Below are positions 1 to 7,983 of a stretch of DNA of 64,000 nucleotides, piece by piece. This stretch comes from Thermoanaerobaculia bacterium. GTDB taxonomy: Bacteria; Acidobacteriota; Thermoanaerobaculia; Gp7-AA8. The stretch spans positions 95,028 through 159,027 of the forward strand of contig JADGNZ010000009.1 in NCBI GenBank assembly GCA_017883205.1. The letters run 5' to 3'. The position numbers and the translations under genes were made by a program. Every line of letters begins with the position of its first letter. The stretch's first letter is position 1. Below the pieces are notes generated by a model. It saw only the letters and a program-made list of their open reading frames with translations, did no database searches and had not been told where the DNA came from.

Positions 1-1618
1 AGCTCGTGTCGTCTGCGGCGCCCTTCGGAGCCAGACGATCTGCGGCGCCTTCGAAGTCGGCGGAGACGGTCAATCCAACTACAGCCTGTCTCAGGTCAGA
101 GCCGCTCAATTCATGCGAATCCGAGTGTGTCCCCTCCAGACTGAAGCGAAGGGCTGTGTTGGAGCTGCCGAAATCGAAGCCGACGAAGAACTCGATTGGC
201 GGCAATCCGCTGCGCGTTTCCTTGCGGCTCAGCAGCACCGTGCATGAAGCCTTCACGCTAGAGGTATTGGACAACTCGAATGCCGGCAGCTCCGTGGCTT
301 TACTCTCCGTGCGGATGCGGTTTTCACCGACGCCGCGCACATTCTTAGCGGAAGACGGAACTTGAATCGTTAACCCGTCAGCAGTAGCAATGTCGAACCA
401 GCTCCAGGTTGGCGGCACCAGGGTGGGGTTCGGATACATGGCAATCGACCCGGCCATGCTCGCAGCAGGGAGGAAGATCCACGAAATGTCGGCTGGCAGT
501 CCCTTGAGCCCGAGCGTTACCTCGACGCGATTGTTGACCTTGCGAGCGCGGCCGGTGTTTACCAATCGCGCATTCTCGATTCGCACAGGCAGCGGTATGG
601 CTGCCACAGGCGCCGCCGGGTCGGGGTCACCTGGCCAGAGATAGCTCGAGTAATTGAGATCGTCGAGGCGATCGATAACCCGAAACGGAGTCCCGGGCTG
701 CAGATCGAACGTCAGGTTTCGCACCGGTAGATTCGCGAGCGCGCTCACCGCAGGGTAAACGAACGTAACGGTGGCCTGATCTCTGTCGACGATAGGCGCC
801 GGAGGCATCCGTATGGCTTTGGAGGGATCAGCCCACTGCAGCGCGCGCTCGCGCCATACGACGAATTCGCCGTCAGCCCAGGCGCATCCGTAGTCAGAGA
901 GTAGAAGTTGCCTGGTCTGTTGGCACTTCGGGCACTTGAGCGCGAACATTGGGCTGTCTGGGGCCGGCTTCACACTCGCGGGAAGGAGCGGAGCGGCGCA
1001 CTCTGCGCAGCGCGGGAACAGGAACGAGCCGTCTCCCGTGGGAACCAGGATCTCCGTGGATTCCAACGTGTATGGGTCCAGAAAACTGAACGGGGTCAGC
1101 ACGACTTCGCTCTCGGGAGTGGTGGTCGCAGGTCCGACGGCGCGCGGGCTGATGATCGGCGACAGCCGACAACAGAACGGCGCTGAGTTGCGCTGCTTTG
1201 CTTTTGCTTTCTCGTCCAGGTTTTTGACAAGCTCGGTCAGCCGGCCGCGGACACGTTCTGTAATGGGAGCGGTTGCATCCCATGGACTTCCCGCGAGGTG
1301 CTCGTCGGGCAACGGCCGCACGAGGAGCACCGGGCTCACGACTCCAACGATCTTCCCTTCGCGGTCCAGCCAAGAGATTTTATCGAACACAGGGGCGCCG
1401 TCCCCACGTCCTCCTTGACGAGGTACCCAATTGAGAAATGGCTGTCCTTTCAGGGGCTGCTCAATCACCTTCAAGTCGTCGTTCAAGTACCAGAGAAGAA
1501 GCTTCCACCAGGCGTTTCGCTTCTGCTCGATCTCCAGCGTCAAGTTGCCGGTGGCCTCGAGCGCAGCCAGGTATGCGAGGTCTTCATGGAAGAAATTGCC
1601 AATCGAAAGCGGATTCAT
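1..1618 (-). CDS. Partial protein (C-terminus outside window): unique N-terminal region with a zinc ribbon, then the start of an actin/Hsp70-fold ATPase domain
   Basis: Read by hand from the reverse complement: uninterrupted frame from ATG at 1618 to window base 1 (about 539 codons), missing from the ORF track because no stop lies in the window. MNPLSIGNFFHEDLAYLAALEATGNLTLEIEQKRNAWWKLLLWYLNDDL...; FPRCAECAAP...FALKCPKCQQT (two CxxC knuckles); FFVGFDFGSSNTALRF resembles the phosphate-1 motif of actin/Hsp70 ATPases. Start overlaps the upstream stop (ATGA). Confidence 0.8.
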   Translation of the reverse strand, partial: MNPLSIGNFFHEDLAYLAALEATGNLTLEIEQKRNAWWKLLLWYLNDDLKVIEQPLKGQPFLNWVPRQGGRGDGAPVFDKISWLDREGKIVGVVSPVLLVRPLPDEHLAGSPWDATAPITERVRGRLTELVKNLDEKAKAKQRNSAPFCCRLSPIISPRAVGPATTTPESEVVLTPFSFLDPYTLESTEILVPTGDGSFLFPRCAECAAPLLPASVKPAPDSPMFALKCPKCQQTRQLLLSDYGCAWADGEFVVWRERALQWADPSKAIRMPPAPIVDRDQATVTFVYPAVSALANLPVRNLTFDLQPGTPFRVIDRLDDLNYSSYLWPGDPDPAAPVAAIPLPVRIENARLVNTGRARKVNNRVEVTLGLKGLPADISWIFLPAASMAGSIAMYPNPTLVPPTWSWFDIATADGLTIQVPSSAKNVRGVGENRIRTESKATELPAFELSNTSSVKASCTVLLSRKETRSGLPPIEFFVGFDFGSSNTALRFSLEGTHSDSHELSGSDLRQAVVGLTVSADFEGAADRLAPKGAADDTS

Positions 1619-2922
1619 TTGCCCGCCCTCCTGCGCATCAGTCGGTACAGCAGTTCGGCGGCCGCGGCGCGAAGCACACTTTCGGCCTCTGGGTACGCGG
1701 CCTCGAGAATCGGATGAAGTCGCTCAGGAAGTTCCGCCGACGCCAGTGCTTCCCTCAACGCGGTGAAGTCGACAATCGCGGGCTGCCTCGCCACCAGAGC
1801 GCCATCAAGCTGCCGGAACGTGTCGGCCATCGCGGCCGAGACTTTGGGGATGAATTTATCGAACGACTCTCCCTCAACGCGATCCATCCACTTCTTCCAG
1901 AACTGGAGCACACCGTCCCTTAGGAATCTCCCGACATATGCGCGGCTCAGGGGGTCCCGGCTGATAGTCTGCAGAAAGTTCCCGCTCACCAGGTAGCGGA
2001 CAGCGTTCTTTGCCTTCTGCGAGCGATCCTTGAGTGCATCGCGAAGACGATTCACGCCGGCCACGTCGTCAGGAATACCGCCGATGGTTGTCGTCACAGG
2101 ATTCTCGTATTCCTGCAACAGCCTGCTGATCCACCACGCACCTGCCCAGATCGGATTGCGGTCGGGAGGGAACTTGCGGTCCGCGTCCTTGTCCCAGATC
2201 TCGTCCTGCGGGGACTCGAGCACCCGCCGCACGAAAAGCTTGGTGCCGCCGGCATCATACGCGTCGATATTCCGAACAAATTCCTCGTGGTTCTGATCGT
2301 GGCGGTCGACCAGATCGGCGTTGGCACGTGCCTCGCGAAATGTCAGATACCGACCCAGAGCAATGACGCTGATGAAGCGCACCCCTCGGGAGCGGAGCAA
2401 CTGAAGAATCGACGGAGTGAATCCGGTGCCTGCGCCCCCGAACGTGGAAGTAATCACGACCGCGCCGTCGACATCGCCGAGGGCCGCGTACAGGTCAGAG
2501 ATGAGCTTCCCAGCGTAGTACGGCCACGCAAAACCAAGGGCCGCGGGCGTCGCAAAAAGCCCTTCGTCGAGTCTGGCTTCGCGCAGTTTTTGCGACGCGT
2601 ATGCCATTTCCGGCTTCATCGGCCGACTGCTGGCAGCGCTATTGATCACGGTCTCAATGTTTGCTTTGTCAACCTTGAGGGAATGCCGCTCGAATGAAAA
2701 CCGACTGCTTGCAGAGGTATCGATGAGGAAATCGCGCAACACCTCCCACGCCGGCCTGCGATCGCCGCCTTTTTCCGTCTCCTGATCGATCACGATTACC
2801 TTCACTTGCGGCACCGCTCCGGAGTTTTCGAGCGGCCCTATGCGCAGGAGATGCGCTCGCAGAAAGAAATCGAGAGCAGTTTGTCCCGTGCCACCAAGTG
2901 CAACGATCGCAAGGCTTGCCAT
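1615..2922 (-). CDS. Tubulin/FtsZ-like GTPase-fold protein (Tubulin_2-like)
   Basis: MASLAIVALGGTGQTALDFFLRAHL (N-terminal nucleotide-binding loop) and VVITSTFGGAGTGFTPSILQLL, matching the tubulin/FtsZ GGGTG(T/S)G signature. Confidence 0.8.
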   Translation of the reverse strand: MASLAIVALGGTGQTALDFFLRAHLLRIGPLENSGAVPQVKVIVIDQETEKGGDRRPAWEVLRDFLIDTSASSRFSFERHSLKVDKANIETVINSAASSRPMKPEMAYASQKLREARLDEGLFATPAALGFAWPYYAGKLISDLYAALGDVDGAVVITSTFGGAGTGFTPSILQLLRSRGVRFISVIALGRYLTFREARANADLVDRHDQNHEEFVRNIDAYDAGGTKLFVRRVLESPQDEIWDKDADRKFPPDRNPIWAGAWWISRLLQEYENPVTTTIGGIPDDVAGVNRLRDALKDRSQKAKNAVRYLVSGNFLQTISRDPLSRAYVGRFLRDGVLQFWKKWMDRVEGESFDKFIPKVSAAMADTFRQLDGALVARQPAIVDFTALREALASAELPERLHPILEAAYPEAESVLRAAAAELLYRLMRRRAGK

Positions 2923-2930
2923 TCAGTACC

Positions 2931-3578
2931 TCATGTCCGATCTCTGGTCGTTTTTTGATGTCGTCGCGCAGTGGAATAGATATTGGGAAGAAGGGCGTAG
3001 ACGACATACGCGAGCAACGCACCGACGATGGACGCCGACACGACGCTGGCGAACACCAGCAACGGATTGTCCATCACAAAGGCTCCCCGTTTTCCCACGA
3101 CGTAGCCTGTCGTCTGACGCCGCATCGCGAGAGCGTTCTGCGTCTGGTCCGGCGTGAGAACCTGCTTCTGTGCGGGATTCGTGGTGGCGTCGACTACCTT
3201 CACGTACAAGGGGTCGACACCTACCCACTGCCACGCGGGCGGCCAGATTGTGAGTACCAGACCGACGAGGAGCGCAACCGCTGCAGGAATGAGCGCACCC
3301 CAAAGGCATCGCTTGCCGATCCGGAGGTAGTCGCGATCCGTCAAGGCTAGAACGAGGGGTAGAACAAACGGTAACAAAAACCCGACCAGGAAGAACCCCC
3401 ATACGACTTCATCGATCAACGTGGCGACGCTCTGATCGATGTGGTCCAGCTTCGTAATAACTTGGTCGATTTGATCGTGGGTCCCGCGAATCGTGGTTTG
3501 TCGATTGCACCCAACTCCTATCAGAAGAAGGGCGCTGACGAGCAGAACGGCCTTCCATCGCTTCGCCTTCATCACCAC
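2931..3578 (-). CDS. Membrane protein of unknown function, first gene of the tubulin-like/actin-like operon
   Basis: N-terminal hydrophobic segment ending ...LLLIGVGCNRQ, coiled polar segment, then at least three predicted TM segments; 8 nt upstream of the tubulin-like gene, same strand. Confidence 0.7.
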   Translation of the reverse strand: MVMKAKRWKAVLLVSALLLIGVGCNRQTTIRGTHDQIDQVITKLDHIDQSVATLIDEVVWGFFLVGFLLPFVLPLVLALTDRDYLRIGKRCLWGALIPAAVALLVGLVLTIWPPAWQWVGVDPLYVKVVDATTNPAQKQVLTPDQTQNALAMRRQTTGYVVGKRGAFVMDNPLLVFASVVSASIVGALLAYVVYALLPNIYSTARRHQKTTRDRT

Positions 3579-3740
3579 CTCCGTCTGTTGTCCTAAAAGG
3601 GAGCAGTTGACCTCGCGAGAACGACGATACGCGTCGTTGCGCTCAGTTCCGCGTTTGATCGTTTGGAATTGATACCGATTGCCGCAGGTATTCTAGACTG
3701 CCGGGATGGCAATGGTCCAGCTATCGTTCCGGTATCTCGT

Positions 3741-5159
3741 ATGAACGACTCCGCTTCTTCGCCTGCAGGCGCCCCGCCCGCGATCGAGATCCGAGGCTTG
3801 AACAAGCTTTCCGTGCGCGGCGCCGACCTCACCGTGTGGCAGGGAGATCGTGTTGCCATCATCGGAAAGACAGGGCAAGGCAAGTCAGTGCTGCTCCGGT
3901 GTATCCTCGGCCTACTCTCTCCCGACAGTGGCGACCTGCGGCTGATGGGGCGTAAGGTGACACGCCGTTCCATCGCCTCGGAAGGCGTTGGCGTCGCCTT
4001 CCAGCACCCCGGTCTTCTCGACGCTTGGTCCGTTGCCAAGAATCTCCGTGTCGCCACACGCGACGTTTTGAGTCGGAGCCGGATTGTTGAACTGCTCGCG
4101 TCTGTTGGGTTGACCTCGGTCGATCCCGAATCGTCAGTGACTCTGCTGTCAGGAGGGCAGCAGAAGCGTCTGTCTCTCCTGCGCGCGCTGCTTCGGGGCA
4201 ATCGGCTTGTCGTGCTGGACGAGCCGACGAGCGGCCTCGACCCGCGAACAGCCGAGGCGATTGCCGAGATGATGGCCGACGCTATCCGAAACGAACCACG
4301 TACGCTGCTCCTCGTCACCCACGACTACGAGACCGCTGTCCGGTTGTGCAACCGCATCATCACTCTCAGGCACGACGGCACTCTTGTCGAAGTACCGATT
4401 CCTTCTACCGGAAGGGTCGTAGATGACGCCGTGGCACTTCGCGACGCGTTGCCGGACGAAGAAGCTACTATCAAGGGCCGGACCACGCGACCACCACGCT
4501 GGGGCATCGTTCCACTCACACTCGACCTGCTCGCCTTCGGCGTGCCACTTGCCGGTGTTGCGATGGGCTTGCTGGGCACACTGCTCGTGGCGCAGAGCGC
4601 GAAAGTCGGGGCTTTTGACGTAAGCCGCTACATTCCAGGAGCCGTCCTCCTCGGAGTCTGCCGCGAGATGGCCCCACTGGTCGTTGGTTTTCTACTCGCA
4701 GCCCGAGCGGGCGCGCGCGTGACGGCGGAACTGGCTGGCATGAGCTACACCGCTCAACTCGACTCCCTCCGGGCTCTGGGGCGTTCGCCCATCCGTCATT
4801 TTTTTCTGCCGTTTCTCACCAGTGCCGCCATCGCTTTCCCAATTTCGATCCTGGCCGGTGCCGCCCTTGCCATCGGCGCGGCGGGTTTGTATGTCGGCCT
4901 GCCAACCGCAGGATTGAGTATCGGTACTCGCAGATTTTTCGACCTTGCCCGCGAAAGGATGGAAATGGCGCTGCTCTTCTCCATGCTGCTCAAGGGCGTC
5001 GGGATGGCGGCGACGGTGGTGACCGCGTCCTACTGGTGCGGCGCTCGGAGCGTGACCAGCGCGCCTGCCGTTGGGAGAGCGGTCACGCGCGCTGCGGTCC
5101 TGGGGTCGCTATCCGTAGTGCTCGTGGACATCGTTGTTTCGTGGCTCTTTTTCGGATGA
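3741..5159 (+). CDS. Fused ABC transporter: MlaF-like ATPase and MlaE-like permease in one polypeptide
   Basis: Walker A GKTGQGKS, signature LSGGQQKR, Walker B LVVLDEPTSGLDP, then MlaE-type REMAPLVVGFLLAARAGARVTAELAGM. MNDSASS start preferred over the ORF-track start at 3663. Confidence 0.88.
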   Translation: MNDSASSPAGAPPAIEIRGLNKLSVRGADLTVWQGDRVAIIGKTGQGKSVLLRCILGLLSPDSGDLRLMGRKVTRRSIASEGVGVAFQHPGLLDAWSVAKNLRVATRDVLSRSRIVELLASVGLTSVDPESSVTLLSGGQQKRLSLLRALLRGNRLVVLDEPTSGLDPRTAEAIAEMMADAIRNEPRTLLLVTHDYETAVRLCNRIITLRHDGTLVEVPIPSTGRVVDDAVALRDALPDEEATIKGRTTRPPRWGIVPLTLDLLAFGVPLAGVAMGLLGTLLVAQSAKVGAFDVSRYIPGAVLLGVCREMAPLVVGFLLAARAGARVTAELAGMSYTAQLDSLRALGRSPIRHFFLPFLTSAAIAFPISILAGAALAIGAAGLYVGLPTAGLSIGTRRFFDLARERMEMALLFSMLLKGVGMAATVVTASYWCGARSVTSAPAVGRAVTRAAVLGSLSVVLVDIVVSWLFFG

Positions 5160-5659
5160 AAGGAACGGACATGAACTACAGGAAGCTCGGCCTCATCTCA
5201 CTCTTGATTCTGGTGTCGCTTACGATTCACTGTCGGCAGGAGGAGGGACCTACGGAACTTCACTTCACCCTTACGTTCAAGGACGCCCAGCAACTTCGCC
5301 CCGGCCAGTTCTTCCTGTACAAGGGTGTCCGAATCGGCCAGGCGACTTCTGTAACCCTCGATGGTTCTGGTGTGGTGAAGGTCAGTATGACGGTCGACGA
5401 GACGCATCGCGAACAGGTATACCGGGAAGCAACGTTCACGATCGAGAAGCTCAGTCTGCTGAACCCCAGCGGCGAGCATCAAATCGTCATGACGGATGGC
5501 GGCGATACCCACACACCGATTGAGGAAGGCGCTGTCATCGCCGGGAGCGAGGGCTGGCTCAGCGACGCAGCGGAGAAGGCTGGGCAGCTAGTGAATACCG
5601 CCACCGATCTAGCTTCGGACGCTGCCAAGAAACTCGGCGACAAGGCAAAGAAACCCTGA
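5156..5659 (+). CDS. MCE/MlaD-family lipoprotein-like substrate-binding protein
   Basis: ATGA overlap with the transporter; MCE-like LTFKDAQQLRPGQFFLYKGVRIGQATSVTLDGSGVVKVSMTVDE; hydrophobic leader ending ...LTIHC. Confidence 0.78.
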   Translation: MKGTDMNYRKLGLISLLILVSLTIHCRQEEGPTELHFTLTFKDAQQLRPGQFFLYKGVRIGQATSVTLDGSGVVKVSMTVDETHREQVYREATFTIEKLSLLNPSGEHQIVMTDGGDTHTPIEEGAVIAGSEGWLSDAAEKAGQLVNTATDLASDAAKKLGDKAKKP

Positions 5660-5666
5660 TCCAAAA

Positions 5667-5698
5667 GGCGGCCTGCGCGACCTCTCGCGCGGGCCGCC
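5667..5698. terminator. GC-rich hairpin after mlaD-like gene
   Basis: GGCGGCCTGCGCG-acctct-CGCGCGGGCCGCC, 12/13 pairs; no U tract. Confidence 0.5.
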
Positions 5699-5714
5699 TC
5701 GGGTTGCTACTGCG

Positions 5715-6386
5715 TCACTTCTGCTTCGGGGTGGGTGGTGGTGCTGGTTTCGTCTTGCACGGATGACCGGAGCGCCCGCGGGCGGGCTGCATCGTCTTTA
5801 CGTGGGCGACGAGTGAGGCGGCTCGGGCGTTACGGGTGTATCCCTTGGCGAGGTTGTACACATGCAACGCTTGCTGCACGACGTCCCAGCGCTCCCGGAA
5901 TATGTTGTACCGAACGTCCCGTGCAAGCGCTTCGGCGGCTGCGGCGAGAGGCTCGAACCGCAGGTTGCGGGTGATGCCCAGGCGTGTTTTCACCGGATCG
6001 AGACCGGTCGTTGCCTGCATCGACGCGTCGTTTTCCGCCGCGACGGCACTGGCTTCGGGAAACACGTCAGGGACGGCGCGGGCCGCACGCATCATCTTGA
6101 TGCCTTCAGCCGGCGCCGGCACGAAGTCGGGCAGGATCTGATAGAAACCGCAAAGCTGCGCCACCGACTGCTGGACAAGTCCGTCGAGCGCCGCAATGCC
6201 GGACGCTCCGGACGGGATCAAGAAGGCGCGCGCGCAGCGCGCGGTGGATCGCGCTGCGTTGCGCGACGCCGTCGATCGCGAATGTTCTCGCAGCCGGCTG
6301 ACGGCGACCCGACCGGGGCCCACTGCGACACATACCGTATCGCAGCGTTGCGCCCTGGTTGCGCACGTGCGCATCCACCGTGTCAC
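5715..6386 (-). CDS. Hypothetical protein; true start uncertain (ORF-track start lies inside the tandem repeats)
   Basis: Central and C-terminal part looks coding; resembles the protein at 7063-7620 in its helical core and Pro/Lys-rich tail. Confidence 0.5.
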   Translation of the reverse strand: MTRWMRTCATRAQRCDTVCVAVGPGRVAVSRLREHSRSTASRNAARSTARCARAFLIPSGASGIAALDGLVQQSVAQLCGFYQILPDFVPAPAEGIKMMRAARAVPDVFPEASAVAAENDASMQATTGLDPVKTRLGITRNLRFEPLAAAAEALARDVRYNIFRERWDVVQQALHVYNLAKGYTRNARAASLVAHVKTMQPARGRSGHPCKTKPAPPPTPKQK

Positions 6387-6735
6387 AGCGTTACACCCTC
6401 GGTGCGCACGTGCGCACCTACCGTGTCACAGCGTCGCACCCTCGTTGCACGCGTGCGCACCCACCGTGTCACAGCGTTACACCCTCGGTGCACACGTGCG
6501 CATCCACCGTGTCGCAGCGTTGCACCCTCGGTGCACACGTGCGCACCCACCGTGTCACAGCGTTGCACACTCGGTGCACACGTGCGCACCCACCAGGTCA
6601 CAGCGTTACACCCTCGGTGCACACGTGCGCGCCTACCGTGTCACAGCGTTGCACCTTCGGTGTACACGTGCGCACCGGCCATGCCGCATCGTCGCACGCG
6701 TGGTGCGCAGGTTTGCACGCATCGTGTTGCAGCGT
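6320..6735. repeat. 43-bp tandem repeat array, about 10 units, with GTGCRCACGTGCGCAC palindromes
   Basis: Recurring ccgtgtcacagcgtt at 6335, 6378, 6421, 6464, 6507, 6550, 6593, 6636, degenerate at 6679 and 6722: constant 43-bp spacing. Confidence 0.95.
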
Positions 6736-6764
6736 TCCATGTCGTCGTTTCCCCGCGTTGCCCC

Positions 6765-6793
6765 TTGACAAGTCCTTTCAACGGGCCTATATC
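6765..6793 (+). promoter_or_regulatory. Predicted sigma70-type promoter TTGACA-N17-TATATC
   Basis: TTGACA 6765-6770, 17-nt spacer, TATATC 6788-6793, immediately after the repeat array and upstream of the ORF at 7063. Confidence 0.6.
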
Positions 6794-6920
6794 GTTCGCT
6801 ACAACGTCGAAGATCGTAGATTTTCGGCTTTGGCGGCTGTCGGCGGTATGGGCGTGCTGGATAAGCATGATGTGTCCCGTACCGGCGCGGGAGTTGAGTT
6901 TTCTCCTCCTGCCGCGGGCA

Positions 6921-6944
6921 CCCGAGGTGTGTACACGCCTCGGG
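6921..6944. promoter_or_regulatory. 24-bp near-perfect palindrome in the predicted leader of the 7063 gene
   Basis: CCCGAGGTGTGTACACGCCTCGGG. Confidence 0.5.
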
Positions 6945-7062
6945 CAAACATCAACCGGAAGAATCGGCGCGTAGCCGTTTCTTCCAGCCGGTGGCCGCTC
7001 GCACTTGTCGACGAGTCGTGACGTCACCTCCGGCCTGACAGCTCGCATAAGGAAGCTATGTC

Positions 7063-7620
7063 ATGAGTGATACCGTCAATAACACCCCTGTTTCATCGAA
7101 CCCTGATCCGGCCAAGCTGACCGCCGAAGAGGTCATCGCCCAACTGCGCACCATGAGGTCGCAGATCGATGACGTCGCGCCGTTGTCGAAGGAGCGGCGC
7201 AAGCTGGTCAAAATGCGTCTGCGGACGCAGACGGCGCCGGTCGTCGAAGCGTCGATCAGCGTGATCGGCTCGTCGGACAAGGTGGCGCAGGCTGTAGGCC
7301 AGCCGCTCGCCGGCGTTCTCCAGCTCCAGAGCGACTCTGTACACTGGAACCTCGTCGCCGATGAGCTCCGCTCGTTCCTCAAAGGCATCGAAGGGGCGAA
7401 TCTGCTCCGTCGCGAGGAGCTCGCGTTCATCGCATCGCAGGCGTACTCGTTCGGATCGCAGCTCGCGCGGAGCCCGGTCAACGCCGACCTGGTGCCCCAG
7501 GTCGAGGAGATCAAGCGTCTGAAGACTCTCGCGCGCCGCAAGAAGGCGCCGCAGAATCCGCCGACGCCGTCTCCGACGCCAGCGCCTGCCGACGACACGT
7601 CTACGGCACCGAAATCGTAA
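7063..7620 (+). CDS. Hypothetical protein, helical with C-terminal Pro-rich tail
   Basis: Complete ORF, good codon bias; MSDTVNNTPVSSNPDPAKLTAEEVIAQLRTMRSQI...; followed by a strong hairpin. Confidence 0.75.
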   Translation: MSDTVNNTPVSSNPDPAKLTAEEVIAQLRTMRSQIDDVAPLSKERRKLVKMRLRTQTAPVVEASISVIGSSDKVAQAVGQPLAGVLQLQSDSVHWNLVADELRSFLKGIEGANLLRREELAFIASQAYSFGSQLARSPVNADLVPQVEEIKRLKTLARRKKAPQNPPTPSPTPAPADDTSTAPKS

Positions 7621-7638
7621 AGTGGAGAGGTTTGTGAA

Positions 7639-7666
7639 CCCGGGCGCGCTCGCAGGCGCGCCCGGG
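7639..7666. terminator. 11-bp perfect GC hairpin, probable terminator
   Basis: CCCGGGCGCGC-TCGCAG-GCGCGCCCGGG, 18 nt after the stop at 7620; no U tract. Confidence 0.5.
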
Positions 7667-7846
7667 TAACCATGAGGGTCACAAAGAACGACAACGCATC
7701 CGAACGTGCCTCTCACGCGAAGGCGCGAAGATCGCGAAGAGGCATTTCGCCGGGGGTACCCTCGGCAGACGGAGAAATGAACCATGTCATCGACGAGCCG
7801 TGGAGCTTGGGTGAGAAATCCCTCCTTAGTGTGAACTGAGAGAACC

Positions 7847-7923
7847 GTTTCACGCGGAGACGCGGAGGACGCGGAGGTATCTTTTTGTTTCTCTCCGCGC
7901 CCCTCCGCGTCTCCGCGTGAAAC
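7847..7923. repeat. Dispersed intergenic inverted repeat (GTTTCACGCGGAG family)
   Basis: 21-bp perfect arms GTTTCACGCGGAGACGCGGAG / CTCCGCGTCTCCGCGTGAAAC; related copies at 36874-36921 and 58657-58678. Confidence 0.85.
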
Positions 7924-7983
7924 GTCTTTTTCGTTCTTTTCGCTAATAGCGCTTCGCGAAATGTCGTCACGCGTTGCGCTGCT

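Noticed and set aside
894-1418. ORFs at 894-1373 (-) and 936-1418 (+)
   Set aside because: They overlap the partial actin-like gene in wrong frames or antisense and show no domain features.
6320-6735. CRISPR-like array
   Set aside because: Whole 43-bp unit repeats with no unique spacers and no cas genes nearby.
5862-7021. ORFs 5862-6974 and 6359-7021 reading through the 43-bp repeats
   Set aside because: Period not divisible by 3 gives equivalent peptides in all frames; no independent coding signal.
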